Source: Lautropia sp.
GTDB taxonomy: Bacteria; Pseudomonadota; Gammaproteobacteria; Burkholderiales; Burkholderiaceae_E
Length of the DNA: 7,885 nucleotides
Direction of reading: 5' to 3'
NCBI GenBank assembly: GCA_013813615.1
Contig: JACCRJ010000485.1
Location: 1-7,885, forward strand
Part shown: one piece after another, positions 1-6,799 of the stretch
How the letters are laid out: each line of letters starts with the position of its first letter
Numbering within the stretch: position 1 is the first letter of the stretch
The notes under the pieces: generated by a model
Database searches by the model: none
The model's input: only the letters and a program-made list of their open reading frames with translations
What the model was told of the DNA's origin: nothing
Translations under genes and position numbers: made by a program

Positions 1-885
1 GCTGCGCACGATCTCGAGGAAGGCGAGCGCATCCGCGTGTTCACCATCCAGGACACCGGCGGCACCACCAGGACCATCGCCCGCGGCATCGAGATGATCA
101 ACGAGATGCTGCCGGCTGCCAACCGCGTCGAACGCACCACGGTGCCGGCGTCCAAGCTGGTGGTGGGCCTGCAGTGCGGCGGGTCGGACGGCTACTCGGG
201 CATCACCGCCAACCCCGCGCTGGGCGCGGCGGTCGACCGGCTGGCACGGCAAGGCGGCACGGCCATCCTGTCGGAGACGCCGGAGATCTACGGCGCCGAG
301 CACCTGCTGACCCGGCGGGCCGCGACGCCGGCGATCGGCGAAAAGCTGGTACGCCGCATCGAATGGTGGCAGGACTACTGCGCGCGCAACGGCGCCGCGC
401 TCGACAACAATCCTTCGGCCGGCAACAAGGCTGGCGGGTTGACCACCGTCCTGGAAAAATCCCTCGGCGGGGTGACCAAGGGCGGCACCACCAACCTGGT
501 GGAGGTGTACGAGTACGCCGAGGCGGTGCAGGCGAGCGGCCTGGTGTTCATGGACACCCCCGGCTTCGATCCGATCTCCGCAACCGGCCAGGTGGCCGGC
601 GGCGCCAACCTGATCTGCTTCACCACCGGCCGGGGCTCCGCCTATGGCTGCCAGCCGGCGCCCAGCCTGAAGCTGGCGACGAACAGCGAACTCTGGCGGC
701 GCCAGCAGGACGACATGGACATCAACTGCGGCGAGATCCTCGAAGGCTCGTCGACGATCGACGCCATGGGCGAGCGCATCTTCTGGATGATGCTGGACTG
801 TGCATCCGGCAAGCCGAGTCGCAGCGAGCAGCACGGCTACGGGCAGAACGAGTTCGTGCCGTGGACGGTTGGCGTCGTGACCTGA
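1..885 (+). CDS. UxaA-family dehydratase (altronate/galactarate type), C-terminal part, 5' truncated
   Basis: The frame is open from base 1, so the start lies upstream of the window; the GTG at 37 is internal and not a credible start. The 294 visible residues match the C-terminal catalytic domain of the UxaA/GarD family. These enzymes dehydrate sugar acids such as altronate or galactarate to 2-keto-3-deoxy acids in the cytoplasm, using a metal. Visible family blocks are LQCGGSDGYSGITANPALG (Cys at 175-177), SETPEIYGAEHLLTRRA, NNPSAGNKAGGLTT, the MDTPGFDPISATGQVAGG block, CFTTGRGSAYGCQPAP and DMDINCGEILEG (Cys at 727-729), ending PWTVGVVT as family members do. No frameshift is seen. The N-terminal part, and any fused SAF domain, are off the window. 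The stop TGA at 883-885 shares a base with the next ATG. The family is secure; the substrate is not, because altronate, galactarate and sulfolactate enzymes share this fold. Confidence 0.93.
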   Translation, partial: AAHDLEEGERIRVFTIQDTGGTTRTIARGIEMINEMLPAANRVERTTVPASKLVVGLQCGGSDGYSGITANPALGAAVDRLARQGGTAILSETPEIYGAEHLLTRRAATPAIGEKLVRRIEWWQDYCARNGAALDNNPSAGNKAGGLTTVLEKSLGGVTKGGTTNLVEVYEYAEAVQASGLVFMDTPGFDPISATGQVAGGANLICFTTGRGSAYGCQPAPSLKLATNSELWRRQQDDMDINCGEILEGSSTIDAMGERIFWMMLDCASGKPSRSEQHGYGQNEFVPWTVGVVT

Positions 886-2525
886 TGACCGGGGCGGGCG
901 ACCGATCCACCGGGCCGGCCATCGCCCGCGCCAGCACGCGGGTGATGAACCTCGCCCACCTGGTCACACAGGCGACTCGCCACGGGCCCGACCGGATCGC
1001 GCTTGTCTGGGGCGAGCGGCAATGGAGCTGGGCGGATTTCGACCGACGCATCGACGCGATGGCGGCAGCGCTGTCGACCCGCTTCGGCGTCCGCAAGGGG
1101 GACCGGATCCTGATCCAGTCCGCCAACTGCAACCAGATGTTCGAATCGATGTTCGCCTGCTTCCGCCTGGGCGCGGTCTGGGTGCCCAGCAACTTCCGGC
1201 AGACCGCCGACGACGTCGCCTGGCTCGCCGGAGCCAGCGGGGCAGTGGGCCTGATCTGCGGCGCACCGTTTCCGGAGCATGCTTCCGCCTGCCGCGACCA
1301 ATGCCCCGGCCTGCGTTTCGTCGTCACCATCGGCAGCGACGGCGAGGACGACTACGACCAGGTGGTCGACGCCTTCAGCGGTCAGCAAGTGCCGCTGGCA
1401 GCGGTCGACCGGGACGACCCCTGCTGGTTCTTCTTCACCTCCGGCACCACCGGGCGCCCCAAGGCGGCGGTGCTGACGCACGGTCAGATGGCCTTCGTGG
1501 TGACCAACCACCTCTGCGACCTGATGCCCGGGACGACGCCGGAGCAGGACGCCTCGCTGGTGGTCGCTCCCTTGTCCCACGGCGCCGGAATCCACCAGCT
1601 GGCGCAGGTGGCGCGCGGGGTAAAGACCATCCTCATGCCGTCCGAGCGCTTCGACGTCGATGCCGCCTGGACACTCGTCGAACGCTGGCGGGTGACCAAC
1701 CTGTTCACCGTGCCGACGATCCTGAAGATGCTGGTCGAGCATCCCGCCGTCGACGAGCACGACCATGCGTCGCTGCGTTATGTGATCTACGCAGGCGCGC
1801 CGATGTACCGCGCCGACCAGCAGCGCGCTCTCGCCAAACTGGGGCCGGTGCTGGTGCAGTACTTCGGCCTCGGCGAGGTCACCGGCAACATCACCGTTCT
1901 GCCGCCCGCGCATCATCATCTCGAGGACGGCCCTGAAGCGAGGATCGGAACCTGCGGCTTCGAACGCACCGGGATGCAGGTATCCATCCAGGACGACGCA
2001 GGCAACGAACTCGACGCCGGCGCAACCGGCGAGATCTGCGTCATCGGTCCGGCGGTCTTTTCCGGCTACCACGACAACCCGCAGGCGAACGTGAAGGCGT
2101 TTCGCAACGGCTGGTTCCGCACCGGCGACCTCGGCCGCCTGGACCCCGACGGTTACCTCTACATCACCGGCCGAGCCTCGGACATGTACATCTCCGGTGG
2201 CTCGAACGTCTATCCTCGGGAGATCGAAGACAAGCTGCTGATGCATCCGGACCTCTCGGAGGTTGCGGTGCTCGGCGTGCCGGACTCCACCTGGGGCGAG
2301 GTCGGCGTGGCGGTCTGCGTCCTGCGCCCCGGGTCGGAGCTGGAAGAAGCTGCGCTCGCGGCCTGGTTCGACGGCAAGGTCGCGCGCTACAAGAAGCCGA
2401 AGCGCTTCTTCTTCTGGGAGGCGCTGCCCAGATCGGCCTACGGGAAGATCACCAAGAAAATGATCCGGGAGGAACTGGTGCGGCGAGGAGAAGTCCCGGC
2501 GGACGTCTCTACTCCCGGGAGATGA
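885..2525 (+). CDS. Acyl-CoA synthetase / AMP-binding ligase (adenylate-forming superfamily)
   Basis: This enzyme should activate a carboxylic acid with ATP to an acyl-adenylate and transfer it to CoA in the cytoplasm. Numbered from 885, it has 546 residues with the core motifs in order: phosphate loop TSGTTGRPK at 185-193, YFGLGEVTG at 326-334 (the A5 position, usually YGxTE), FRTGDLG with Asp415, the hinge block ITGRASDMYISGGSNVYPRE, and the C-terminal SAYGKITKK with the expected catalytic Lys521. All key residues are present. Start choice: ATG 885 overlaps the dehydratase stop (TGATG), the usual arrangement for coupling. However, homology seems to begin at MNLAHLV (ATG 945, giving 526 residues), and the preceding 20 residues look nonconserved. 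Neither start has a clear Shine-Dalgarno sequence. The substrate (fatty, aromatic or another acid) cannot be told from motifs. Its last 17 bases overlap the convergent permease gene. Confidence 0.94.
   Translation: MTGAGDRSTGPAIARASTRVMNLAHLVTQATRHGPDRIALVWGERQWSWADFDRRIDAMAAALSTRFGVRKGDRILIQSANCNQMFESMFACFRLGAVWVPSNFRQTADDVAWLAGASGAVGLICGAPFPEHASACRDQCPGLRFVVTIGSDGEDDYDQVVDAFSGQQVPLAAVDRDDPCWFFFTSGTTGRPKAAVLTHGQMAFVVTNHLCDLMPGTTPEQDASLVVAPLSHGAGIHQLAQVARGVKTILMPSERFDVDAAWTLVERWRVTNLFTVPTILKMLVEHPAVDEHDHASLRYVIYAGAPMYRADQQRALAKLGPVLVQYFGLGEVTGNITVLPPAHHHLEDGPEARIGTCGFERTGMQVSIQDDAGNELDAGATGEICVIGPAVFSGYHDNPQANVKAFRNGWFRTGDLGRLDPDGYLYITGRASDMYISGGSNVYPREIEDKLLMHPDLSEVAVLGVPDSTWGEVGVAVCVLRPGSELEEAALAAWFDGKVARYKKPKRFFFWEALPRSAYGKITKKMIREELVRRGEVPADVSTPGR
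920..947 (+). promoter_or_regulatory. Predicted hairpin over the alternative ligase start codon
   Basis: Bases 920-930 (CATCGCCCGCG) pair with 937-947 (CGCGGGTGATG) as an 11-base-pair stem with a single G-U pair (924/943) around a six-base loop (931-936). The 3' arm contains the whole ATG at 945-947. The pairing is seen directly. A role in masking the start, so that translation depends on ribosomes arriving from upstream, is inference. If translation begins at 885, the hairpin simply lies in coding sequence and may mean nothing. Confidence 0.4.
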
Positions 2526-5500
2526 CCCCGCCGGCATGAGGTGCGTCGGCACGAGGCCTGTCGGCATGACGCACCTCGGCATGAGGCCGGTCGCCGCGCT
2601 GGAAGATCCGCCTGGCAAGCTGGATGATGTCGTCCACGAAGGTGAACACCACCGGAATGACGAGCAGACTCAGGAAGGTGGACGTCACCAAGCCACCGAT
2701 CACCGCAACCGCCATCGGCGAGCGGAAGCTCGGGTCCACGCCCAGGCCCATGGCGATCGGCAGCATGCCGGCGCCCATCGCGATGGTCGTCATGACGATG
2801 GGGCGGGCCCGCTTGTGGCAGGCGTCGAGCAGCGCCTCGGTGCGGCTCAGGCGGTGGTCCCGGCGGGCGACGATAGCGTACTCCACCAGCAGGATCGAGT
2901 TCTTCGTGGCAACGCCCATCAGCATGATCAACCCGATCAGCGAAGGCATCGAAAAGCCCTTGCCGGTGAGCAGGAGCGCGGCGAACGCGCCCCCGATCGA
3001 CAGCGGCAATGCCGCCAGGATCGTCACCGGCTGCATGAAGTCCTTGAACAGGAGCACCAGCACCGTGTAGATGCAGAAGACGCCGATCAGCATCGCGAGC
3101 CCGAAGCTCTCGAACAGCTCCTTCATTCCTTCGACGTCGCCGAGTTCGGCACGTCGCACCGTCGGCGGCAGGTTGACCAGGCTCGGCAGCTTGTCGACCT
3201 TGGCCAGCACGTCCCCGAGCGCCTGGCCGTTGAGCTCGATCTCCAGCAGCACGTTGCGGCTGCGGTCGTAGCGGTCGATCTGCGCGGGACCGGAGTCGAT
3301 TGCCAGCGTAGCGACGCTGGCCAGCGGCACGTTGCCGTTGCGGCCGGGCACGGTCAGCCGCTCGATCACCGACAGGTCGTCGCGCGCCGCCTCCGGTAGC
3401 CGGACCATGATCGGCACCTGTCGCCGCGACAGGTTCAGCTTGGGCAGGCTCTGCTCGTAGTCGCCGGCGGTGGCCACCCGCAGGGTGTCGGCGATCGCCT
3501 CGGCGGTCACGCCGAGGTCCGCGGCCCGTGCCGGGTCCGGCCGGACCACCAGTTCCGGACGCGTCAGCGCTGCGCTGGAGGTGACGTTGCCCAGGCCGCC
3601 CAGCGCCCGCAGTTCCCGCACCACCGCACGGCTGGTCTCGGCGAGGCTGCGGCCGTCGTCGCCGGTCAGCGCCAACGCCAGCTTCTCGCCTGCGCCACCG
3701 AAGCCGACGGTGCTGCGGATGCCCGGCACCTGCGTCAGCGCGTCGCGCAGGCGGCTTTCGATCTGCTGTTTGCTGCTGGTGCGCCCGTTGCGCGGCGTGA
3801 GGTTCAGCAACAGCGTCGCCTTGCGCGCTTCCGGCGCGCCGCCGGCGGCGAACGGGTCGCCACCGGTCGCACCGCCGCCGATGGCGGTATAGACCTGCCG
3901 CACGTCCGGATCGTCCATCAGCCGCACGCGGACCGCTTCCGCGACCCGGTAGGTCTGCTCGAAGGTGCTGCCTGGCGTCAGTTCGACGGTCACCTGGGTT
4001 TGCGCCAGGTCGTCCGGCGGAATGAAGCCGGTCGGCAGCAGCGGAATCAGCATCAGCGACAGGACGAAGAAGCCGGCTGCTGCCAGGGAGGTGAGGATAC
4101 GGTGGCGCAGGCACCAGCGGACCCAGCCGAGGTAGCGGGTCATCAGCCAGCTGTCCTTCGGCTGGTGATCCAGCGGCTTGAGCATGTAAGCCGCCATCAT
4201 CGGCGTGAGCAGCCGGGCGACAACCAGCGATACGAACACCGCGATGGCGGCGGTCCAGCCGAACTGCTTGAAGAACATGCCCGCGACGCCGGTCATGAAG
4301 GCGGTCGGCAGGAACACCGCTACCAGGGTCGCGGTCGTCGCGACCACCGCCAGGCCGATTTCCTCCACCGCCTCCATCGCCGCTTCCTTCGGCGTCTTGC
4401 CCATCCCGAGGTGACGCACGATGTTCTCGATCTCCACAATGGCGTCGTCCACCAGGATTCCGACGACCAGCGACATCGACAGCAACGTCACCACGTTGAT
4501 GGTGAAGCCCATGAAATACATCGCCGCGAACGTCGGGATGATCGACAGCGGCAACGCGGTCGCGGCGACGAAGGTCGCGCGCCAGTCCCGCAGGAACAGG
4601 AATACGACGATGACCGCCAGGATGGCGCCTTCGAACAGCAGGTTCATCGAGCCGATGTAGCTCTGCTCGACCGGATCGACGAAGTTGAAGGCCTCGGTGA
4701 TGGTGACGCCCGGATGGGCTGCGGCCAGTTCACGCAACCGGGATCGCACGCCTTCGGCCACCGTCACCTCGCTGGCGCCGCGGCTGCGGCTGATCTCGAA
4801 GCCGACCACCTGTTTGCCGTCGAGAAGGGCTGCCGAACGCCGCTCGGCAACGGTGTCGGTCACCGTAGCCACCTGGTCGAGCCGGACCCGCCGTCCGTCG
4901 AGCAGCGATATCTCGAGCCCCGCGATTTCCGCCGCGGTGCCGACGGTGCCGACGGTGCGGATCGACTGCTCACTGCCGCCAATCCCGGCCCGGCCGCCGG
5001 AGGACTCCTGCTGGACCTGGCGGATGCGCCGGGAGATCTCGGCCGCGGTGACGTTGAGCGACTGCAGCCGCGCCGGATCGAGCTCCACCCGGATCTCGCG
5101 GGAGACGCCGCCCACGCGTGCCACCTTGCCCACACCGCTCACCGTCAGCAGCGCGCGCGTCACGTCGTTGTCGACTAACCAGGACAGCGCCTCTTCATCC
5201 ATCCGCTCGCTGGCGATGGAGTAGGTCAGCACCGGCATGCCGGCGATGTCGAGCTTGCTGACGATCGGCTCGCGCAGGTCCTGCGGCAGGTCCGAGCGGA
5301 CCCGGCCGATCGCGTCGCGTACGTCGTCCACCGCTTCGGCAGTGTCCTTCTCCAGCCGGAATTCCGCGGTGATGGTGACGATGCCGTCCTGGATCTTGGC
5401 GTAGATGTGCTTTAGCCCGGCGATGCTCGCGATCGAATTCTCGATCTTGCGGGCCACCTCGGTTTCGAGCTGCGTCGGCGCCGCCCCCGGCAGCACCGCC

Positions 5501-5643
5501 GAGACGATCACCGTCGGCAGCTCGATGTCCGGGAAGTTCTGGATCTTCATCGCCTTGAAGCTCATCAGCCCCAGCAGGGTCAGGAGGATGAACAGCAGCA
5601 GCGCCGGAATCGGGTTGCGGATCGACCAGGTCGAGAGGTTCAT
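2509..5643 (-). CDS. RND efflux permease, HAE-1/AcrB-like inner membrane pump subunit
   Basis: This is the proton-driven inner membrane pump of a tripartite efflux system, with 1044 residues, normal for the family. It opens MNLSTWSIRNPIPALL with transmembrane helix 1 at about 11-30. A large periplasmic porter region follows, then helices 2-6 with GILVDDAIVEIEN (Asp399 and Asp400, matching AcrB D407/D408). A second porter region begins after TGFIPPDD, and the final helices carry GVATKNSILLVEY (Lys914, matching AcrB K940). The proton relay is therefore intact. I see no heavy-metal (CzcA-type) signature, so organic or drug-like substrates are more likely, but the actual substrate is unknown. ATG 5643 is chosen over an upstream in-frame ATG at 5709, which would overlap the adaptor gene and add 22 unconserved residues; GGGGA lies eight bases before 5643. 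The C-terminus (1018-1037) is a repeat-derived tail, DRPHA/EVRHA/DRPRA/DAPHA, then GGVISRE. Confidence 0.96.
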   Translation of the reverse strand: MNLSTWSIRNPIPALLLFILLTLLGLMSFKAMKIQNFPDIELPTVIVSAVLPGAAPTQLETEVARKIENSIASIAGLKHIYAKIQDGIVTITAEFRLEKDTAEAVDDVRDAIGRVRSDLPQDLREPIVSKLDIAGMPVLTYSIASERMDEEALSWLVDNDVTRALLTVSGVGKVARVGGVSREIRVELDPARLQSLNVTAAEISRRIRQVQQESSGGRAGIGGSEQSIRTVGTVGTAAEIAGLEISLLDGRRVRLDQVATVTDTVAERRSAALLDGKQVVGFEISRSRGASEVTVAEGVRSRLRELAAAHPGVTITEAFNFVDPVEQSYIGSMNLLFEGAILAVIVVFLFLRDWRATFVAATALPLSIIPTFAAMYFMGFTINVVTLLSMSLVVGILVDDAIVEIENIVRHLGMGKTPKEAAMEAVEEIGLAVVATTATLVAVFLPTAFMTGVAGMFFKQFGWTAAIAVFVSLVVARLLTPMMAAYMLKPLDHQPKDSWLMTRYLGWVRWCLRHRILTSLAAAGFFVLSLMLIPLLPTGFIPPDDLAQTQVTVELTPGSTFEQTYRVAEAVRVRLMDDPDVRQVYTAIGGGATGGDPFAAGGAPEARKATLLLNLTPRNGRTSSKQQIESRLRDALTQVPGIRSTVGFGGAGEKLALALTGDDGRSLAETSRAVVRELRALGGLGNVTSSAALTRPELVVRPDPARAADLGVTAEAIADTLRVATAGDYEQSLPKLNLSRRQVPIMVRLPEAARDDLSVIERLTVPGRNGNVPLASVATLAIDSGPAQIDRYDRSRNVLLEIELNGQALGDVLAKVDKLPSLVNLPPTVRRAELGDVEGMKELFESFGLAMLIGVFCIYTVLVLLFKDFMQPVTILAALPLSIGGAFAALLLTGKGFSMPSLIGLIMLMGVATKNSILLVEYAIVARRDHRLSRTEALLDACHKRARPIVMTTIAMGAGMLPIAMGLGVDPSFRSPMAVAVIGGLVTSTFLSLLVIPVVFTFVDDIIQLARRIFQRGDRPHAEVRHADRPRADAPHAGGVISRE
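2532..2591. repeat. 15-base tandem repeat, four units, in the 3' end of the permease gene
   Basis: Four units begin at 2532, 2547, 2562 and 2577: CGGCATGAGGTGCGT, CGGCACGAGGCCTGT, CGGCATGACGCACCT and CGGCATGAGGCCGGT. The first nine positions are nearly invariant and the rest vary. The period is a multiple of three, so on the minus strand it encodes four pentapeptides (DRPHA, EVRHA, DRPRA, DAPHA) without breaking the permease frame. The sequence just outside, at 2592 onward and before 2532, does not continue the pattern. It looks like a small minisatellite made by slippage. Confidence 0.8.
2538..2577. terminator. Inverted repeat between convergent genes; possible bidirectional terminator-like hairpin
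   Basis: GAGGTGCGTC (2538-2547) and GACGCACCTC (2568-2577) are perfect reverse complements separated by 20 bases. The stem starts 13 bases after the ligase stop codon, where transcripts of the plus-strand block should end. It sits inside the permease coding tail. There is no T-run on either side in either direction, so it is not a canonical intrinsic terminator. It might slow RNA polymerase or protect a 3' end, or be a by-product of the tandem repeat that contains it. Confidence 0.3.
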
Positions 5644-5651
5644 GATGCTTG

Positions 5652-5656
5652 TCCCC
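5652..5656 (-). promoter_or_regulatory. Ribosome binding site for the RND permease
   Basis: The minus strand reads GGGGA eight bases before ATG 5643, inside the 28-base gap after the adaptor stop codon at 5672-5674. It is a reasonable purine-rich Shine-Dalgarno site and supports 5643 as the start instead of 5709. Confidence 0.55.
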
Positions 5657-5671
5657 GAAGGAGCCCCGGCG

Positions 5672-6799
5672 CTACTTGATGCTCTGCGCAACGGCGACCG
5701 TGTCGCCATCCGCGAGGAAGCCCACGCCCGCCTCCACCACCGTCTCGTCGCTCATGAGGCCTTCGGTCACCTCGATGCGCTCGCCCTGGCGGCGGCCGGT
5801 CTCGATCTTCGCGAGTGTGACCCGGTTGTCGGCGCCGAGCTTGAACAGGTAGGAAAAGCCGTCGCGCACCAGCACGCTGGCCGCCGGGACGGTCAGCGCC
5901 TTGCTGTGACCGAGGTTGAACCGGCCGCGGGCAAACATCCCGGCGCGCAAGCCGCCGTCGACGGTGCCGATGTCGACGTAGACGATGCCCTTGCGGGTCT
6001 GCGGATCGATGGTCGGCGCGACGGTCCGCACCCTACCTGAGACGACCGCACCATCTGGCATGGCCAGCTCGACCGGCTGTTTCTCCCGTACCTTGAACAA
6101 TTCCGTCCCCGGCACTTCGGCGCGCCACTCCAGCCGCCCCTGGCGAATCAACCGGAACAGCTCCTCGCCGACCCGCGCGAGCGCACCGGCGGTAGCCGCC
6201 CTCACCGAGATGACGCCGTCGTCCGGCGCGATCACGCTGGTCTGGCTCATGCGCAACTGCTCCGACTTGATGCGCGCTTCGGCCGCCTGAACCCGCGACC
6301 GCGCAGTCTGCTCGGCCGTCAGGTACTGGCTGATCTGCTGGGCGCTGATCGCGCCGGAATCCTGAAGCTTGCGGGCGCGCGCCGCGTTGGCGGAAGCCTC
6401 TGCAAGTGATGCACGGGCTTCGGCCACAGCGGCCGTCTGCTGGGCCAGGTCGTTGGCGACGGAGGCTGTGCTCAGTGTCGCCAGCGTCTGGCCTTTGGCG
6501 ACCCGGTCGCCGACGTTCACCAGCACCTCCGCGATCCGAAAACCGCCGAGTTCCGGACTGATCGACACTTCCTGCCAGGCGGCGACGCTGCCGTCGGCAT
6601 CGAGGCCGGTCTGCCAGTCGAGCACTGTCGGCTTGACGGCGGTGACGGTCATCGCCGGGCGCGACCCAACGGCCGTCGGCGCCGGGACGATCGCTGTTTC
6701 GCGCGCGGGCGGCTCGCGGAAATGAAACCACCAGGCGGACACCGCGAGCACGGCCAGCAGCACCAGCACGTTGATCGACCGGGCTACGGCTTTCTTCAT
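5672..6799 (-). CDS. RND efflux periplasmic adaptor (membrane fusion protein, HlyD/AcrA-like)
   Basis: The protein has 375 residues and bridges the inner membrane pump and the outer membrane channel. Residues 9-25 are a hydrophobic signal/anchor segment (INVLVLLAVLAVSAWWF) after a Lys/Arg start. No lipobox cysteine is seen, so it is probably membrane-anchored or cleaved but not a lipoprotein. The first lipoyl half is at about 77-110 (GGFRIAEVLVNVGDRVAKGQ). An alanine- and glutamine-rich alpha-hairpin follows at about 112-185, then the second lipoyl half at about 188-215 (VIAPDDGVISVRAATAGALA). The beta-barrel is at about 222-300, including TIDPQTRKGIVYVDI and LRAGMFARGRF, and a membrane-proximal domain runs to the end (LTVPAASVLVRDG onward). 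Its ATG overlaps the outer membrane factor stop by four bases (ATGA, 6796-6799), so it is probably translated by coupling. The permease follows after 28 bases. Substrate range cannot be read from it. Confidence 0.95.
   Translation of the reverse strand: MKKAVARSINVLVLLAVLAVSAWWFHFREPPARETAIVPAPTAVGSRPAMTVTAVKPTVLDWQTGLDADGSVAAWQEVSISPELGGFRIAEVLVNVGDRVAKGQTLATLSTASVANDLAQQTAAVAEARASLAEASANAARARKLQDSGAISAQQISQYLTAEQTARSRVQAAEARIKSEQLRMSQTSVIAPDDGVISVRAATAGALARVGEELFRLIRQGRLEWRAEVPGTELFKVREKQPVELAMPDGAVVSGRVRTVAPTIDPQTRKGIVYVDIGTVDGGLRAGMFARGRFNLGHSKALTVPAASVLVRDGFSYLFKLGADNRVTLAKIETGRRQGERIEVTEGLMSDETVVEAGVGFLADGDTVAVAQSIK

Noticed and set aside
174..884. Upstream extension of the ligase frame back to 174
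   Set aside because: The frame is open but overlaps the dehydratase almost fully and encodes Arg/Gly/His-rich nonsense. Ligase homology starts only near 945.
837..2618. 593-codon open frame on the minus strand opposite the ligase gene
   Set aside because: It is a GC-rich shadow of the ligase gene. The translation is rich in Arg, Gly, Val and His with no recognisable domain, while the plus strand carries all ligase motifs.
2438..4114. 558-codon open frame on the minus strand, out of frame within the permease gene
   Set aside because: The translation is an Arg/Ala/Gly/Pro-rich low-complexity string typical of shifted frames in GC-rich DNA. The true frame gives a full RND permease.
4935..4961. 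Three consecutive 9-base units (CGGTGCCGA, CGGTGCCGA, CGGTGCGGA) in the permease gene
   Set aside because: They encode part of the RTVGTVGTAAE segment of the porter domain, a position that seems to have ordinary family length, so the repeat is probably codon coincidence.
4000..5178. 392-codon open frame on the plus strand, antisense to the permease
   Set aside because: It is dominated by His, Arg, Gln and Asp with no family resemblance. It is explained as the antisense shadow of the permease codons.
5652..5666. Possible small stem with a C(UUCG)G tetraloop covering the permease ribosome binding site
   Set aside because: Only about two Watson-Crick pairs and one G-U pair close the loop, too weak to claim as a regulatory structure.
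5644..5709. In-frame upstream ATG for the permease at 5709
   Set aside because: It would overlap the adaptor coding region and add 22 unconserved residues before the family-typical MNLSTWSIRNP start, which has its own ribosome binding site.
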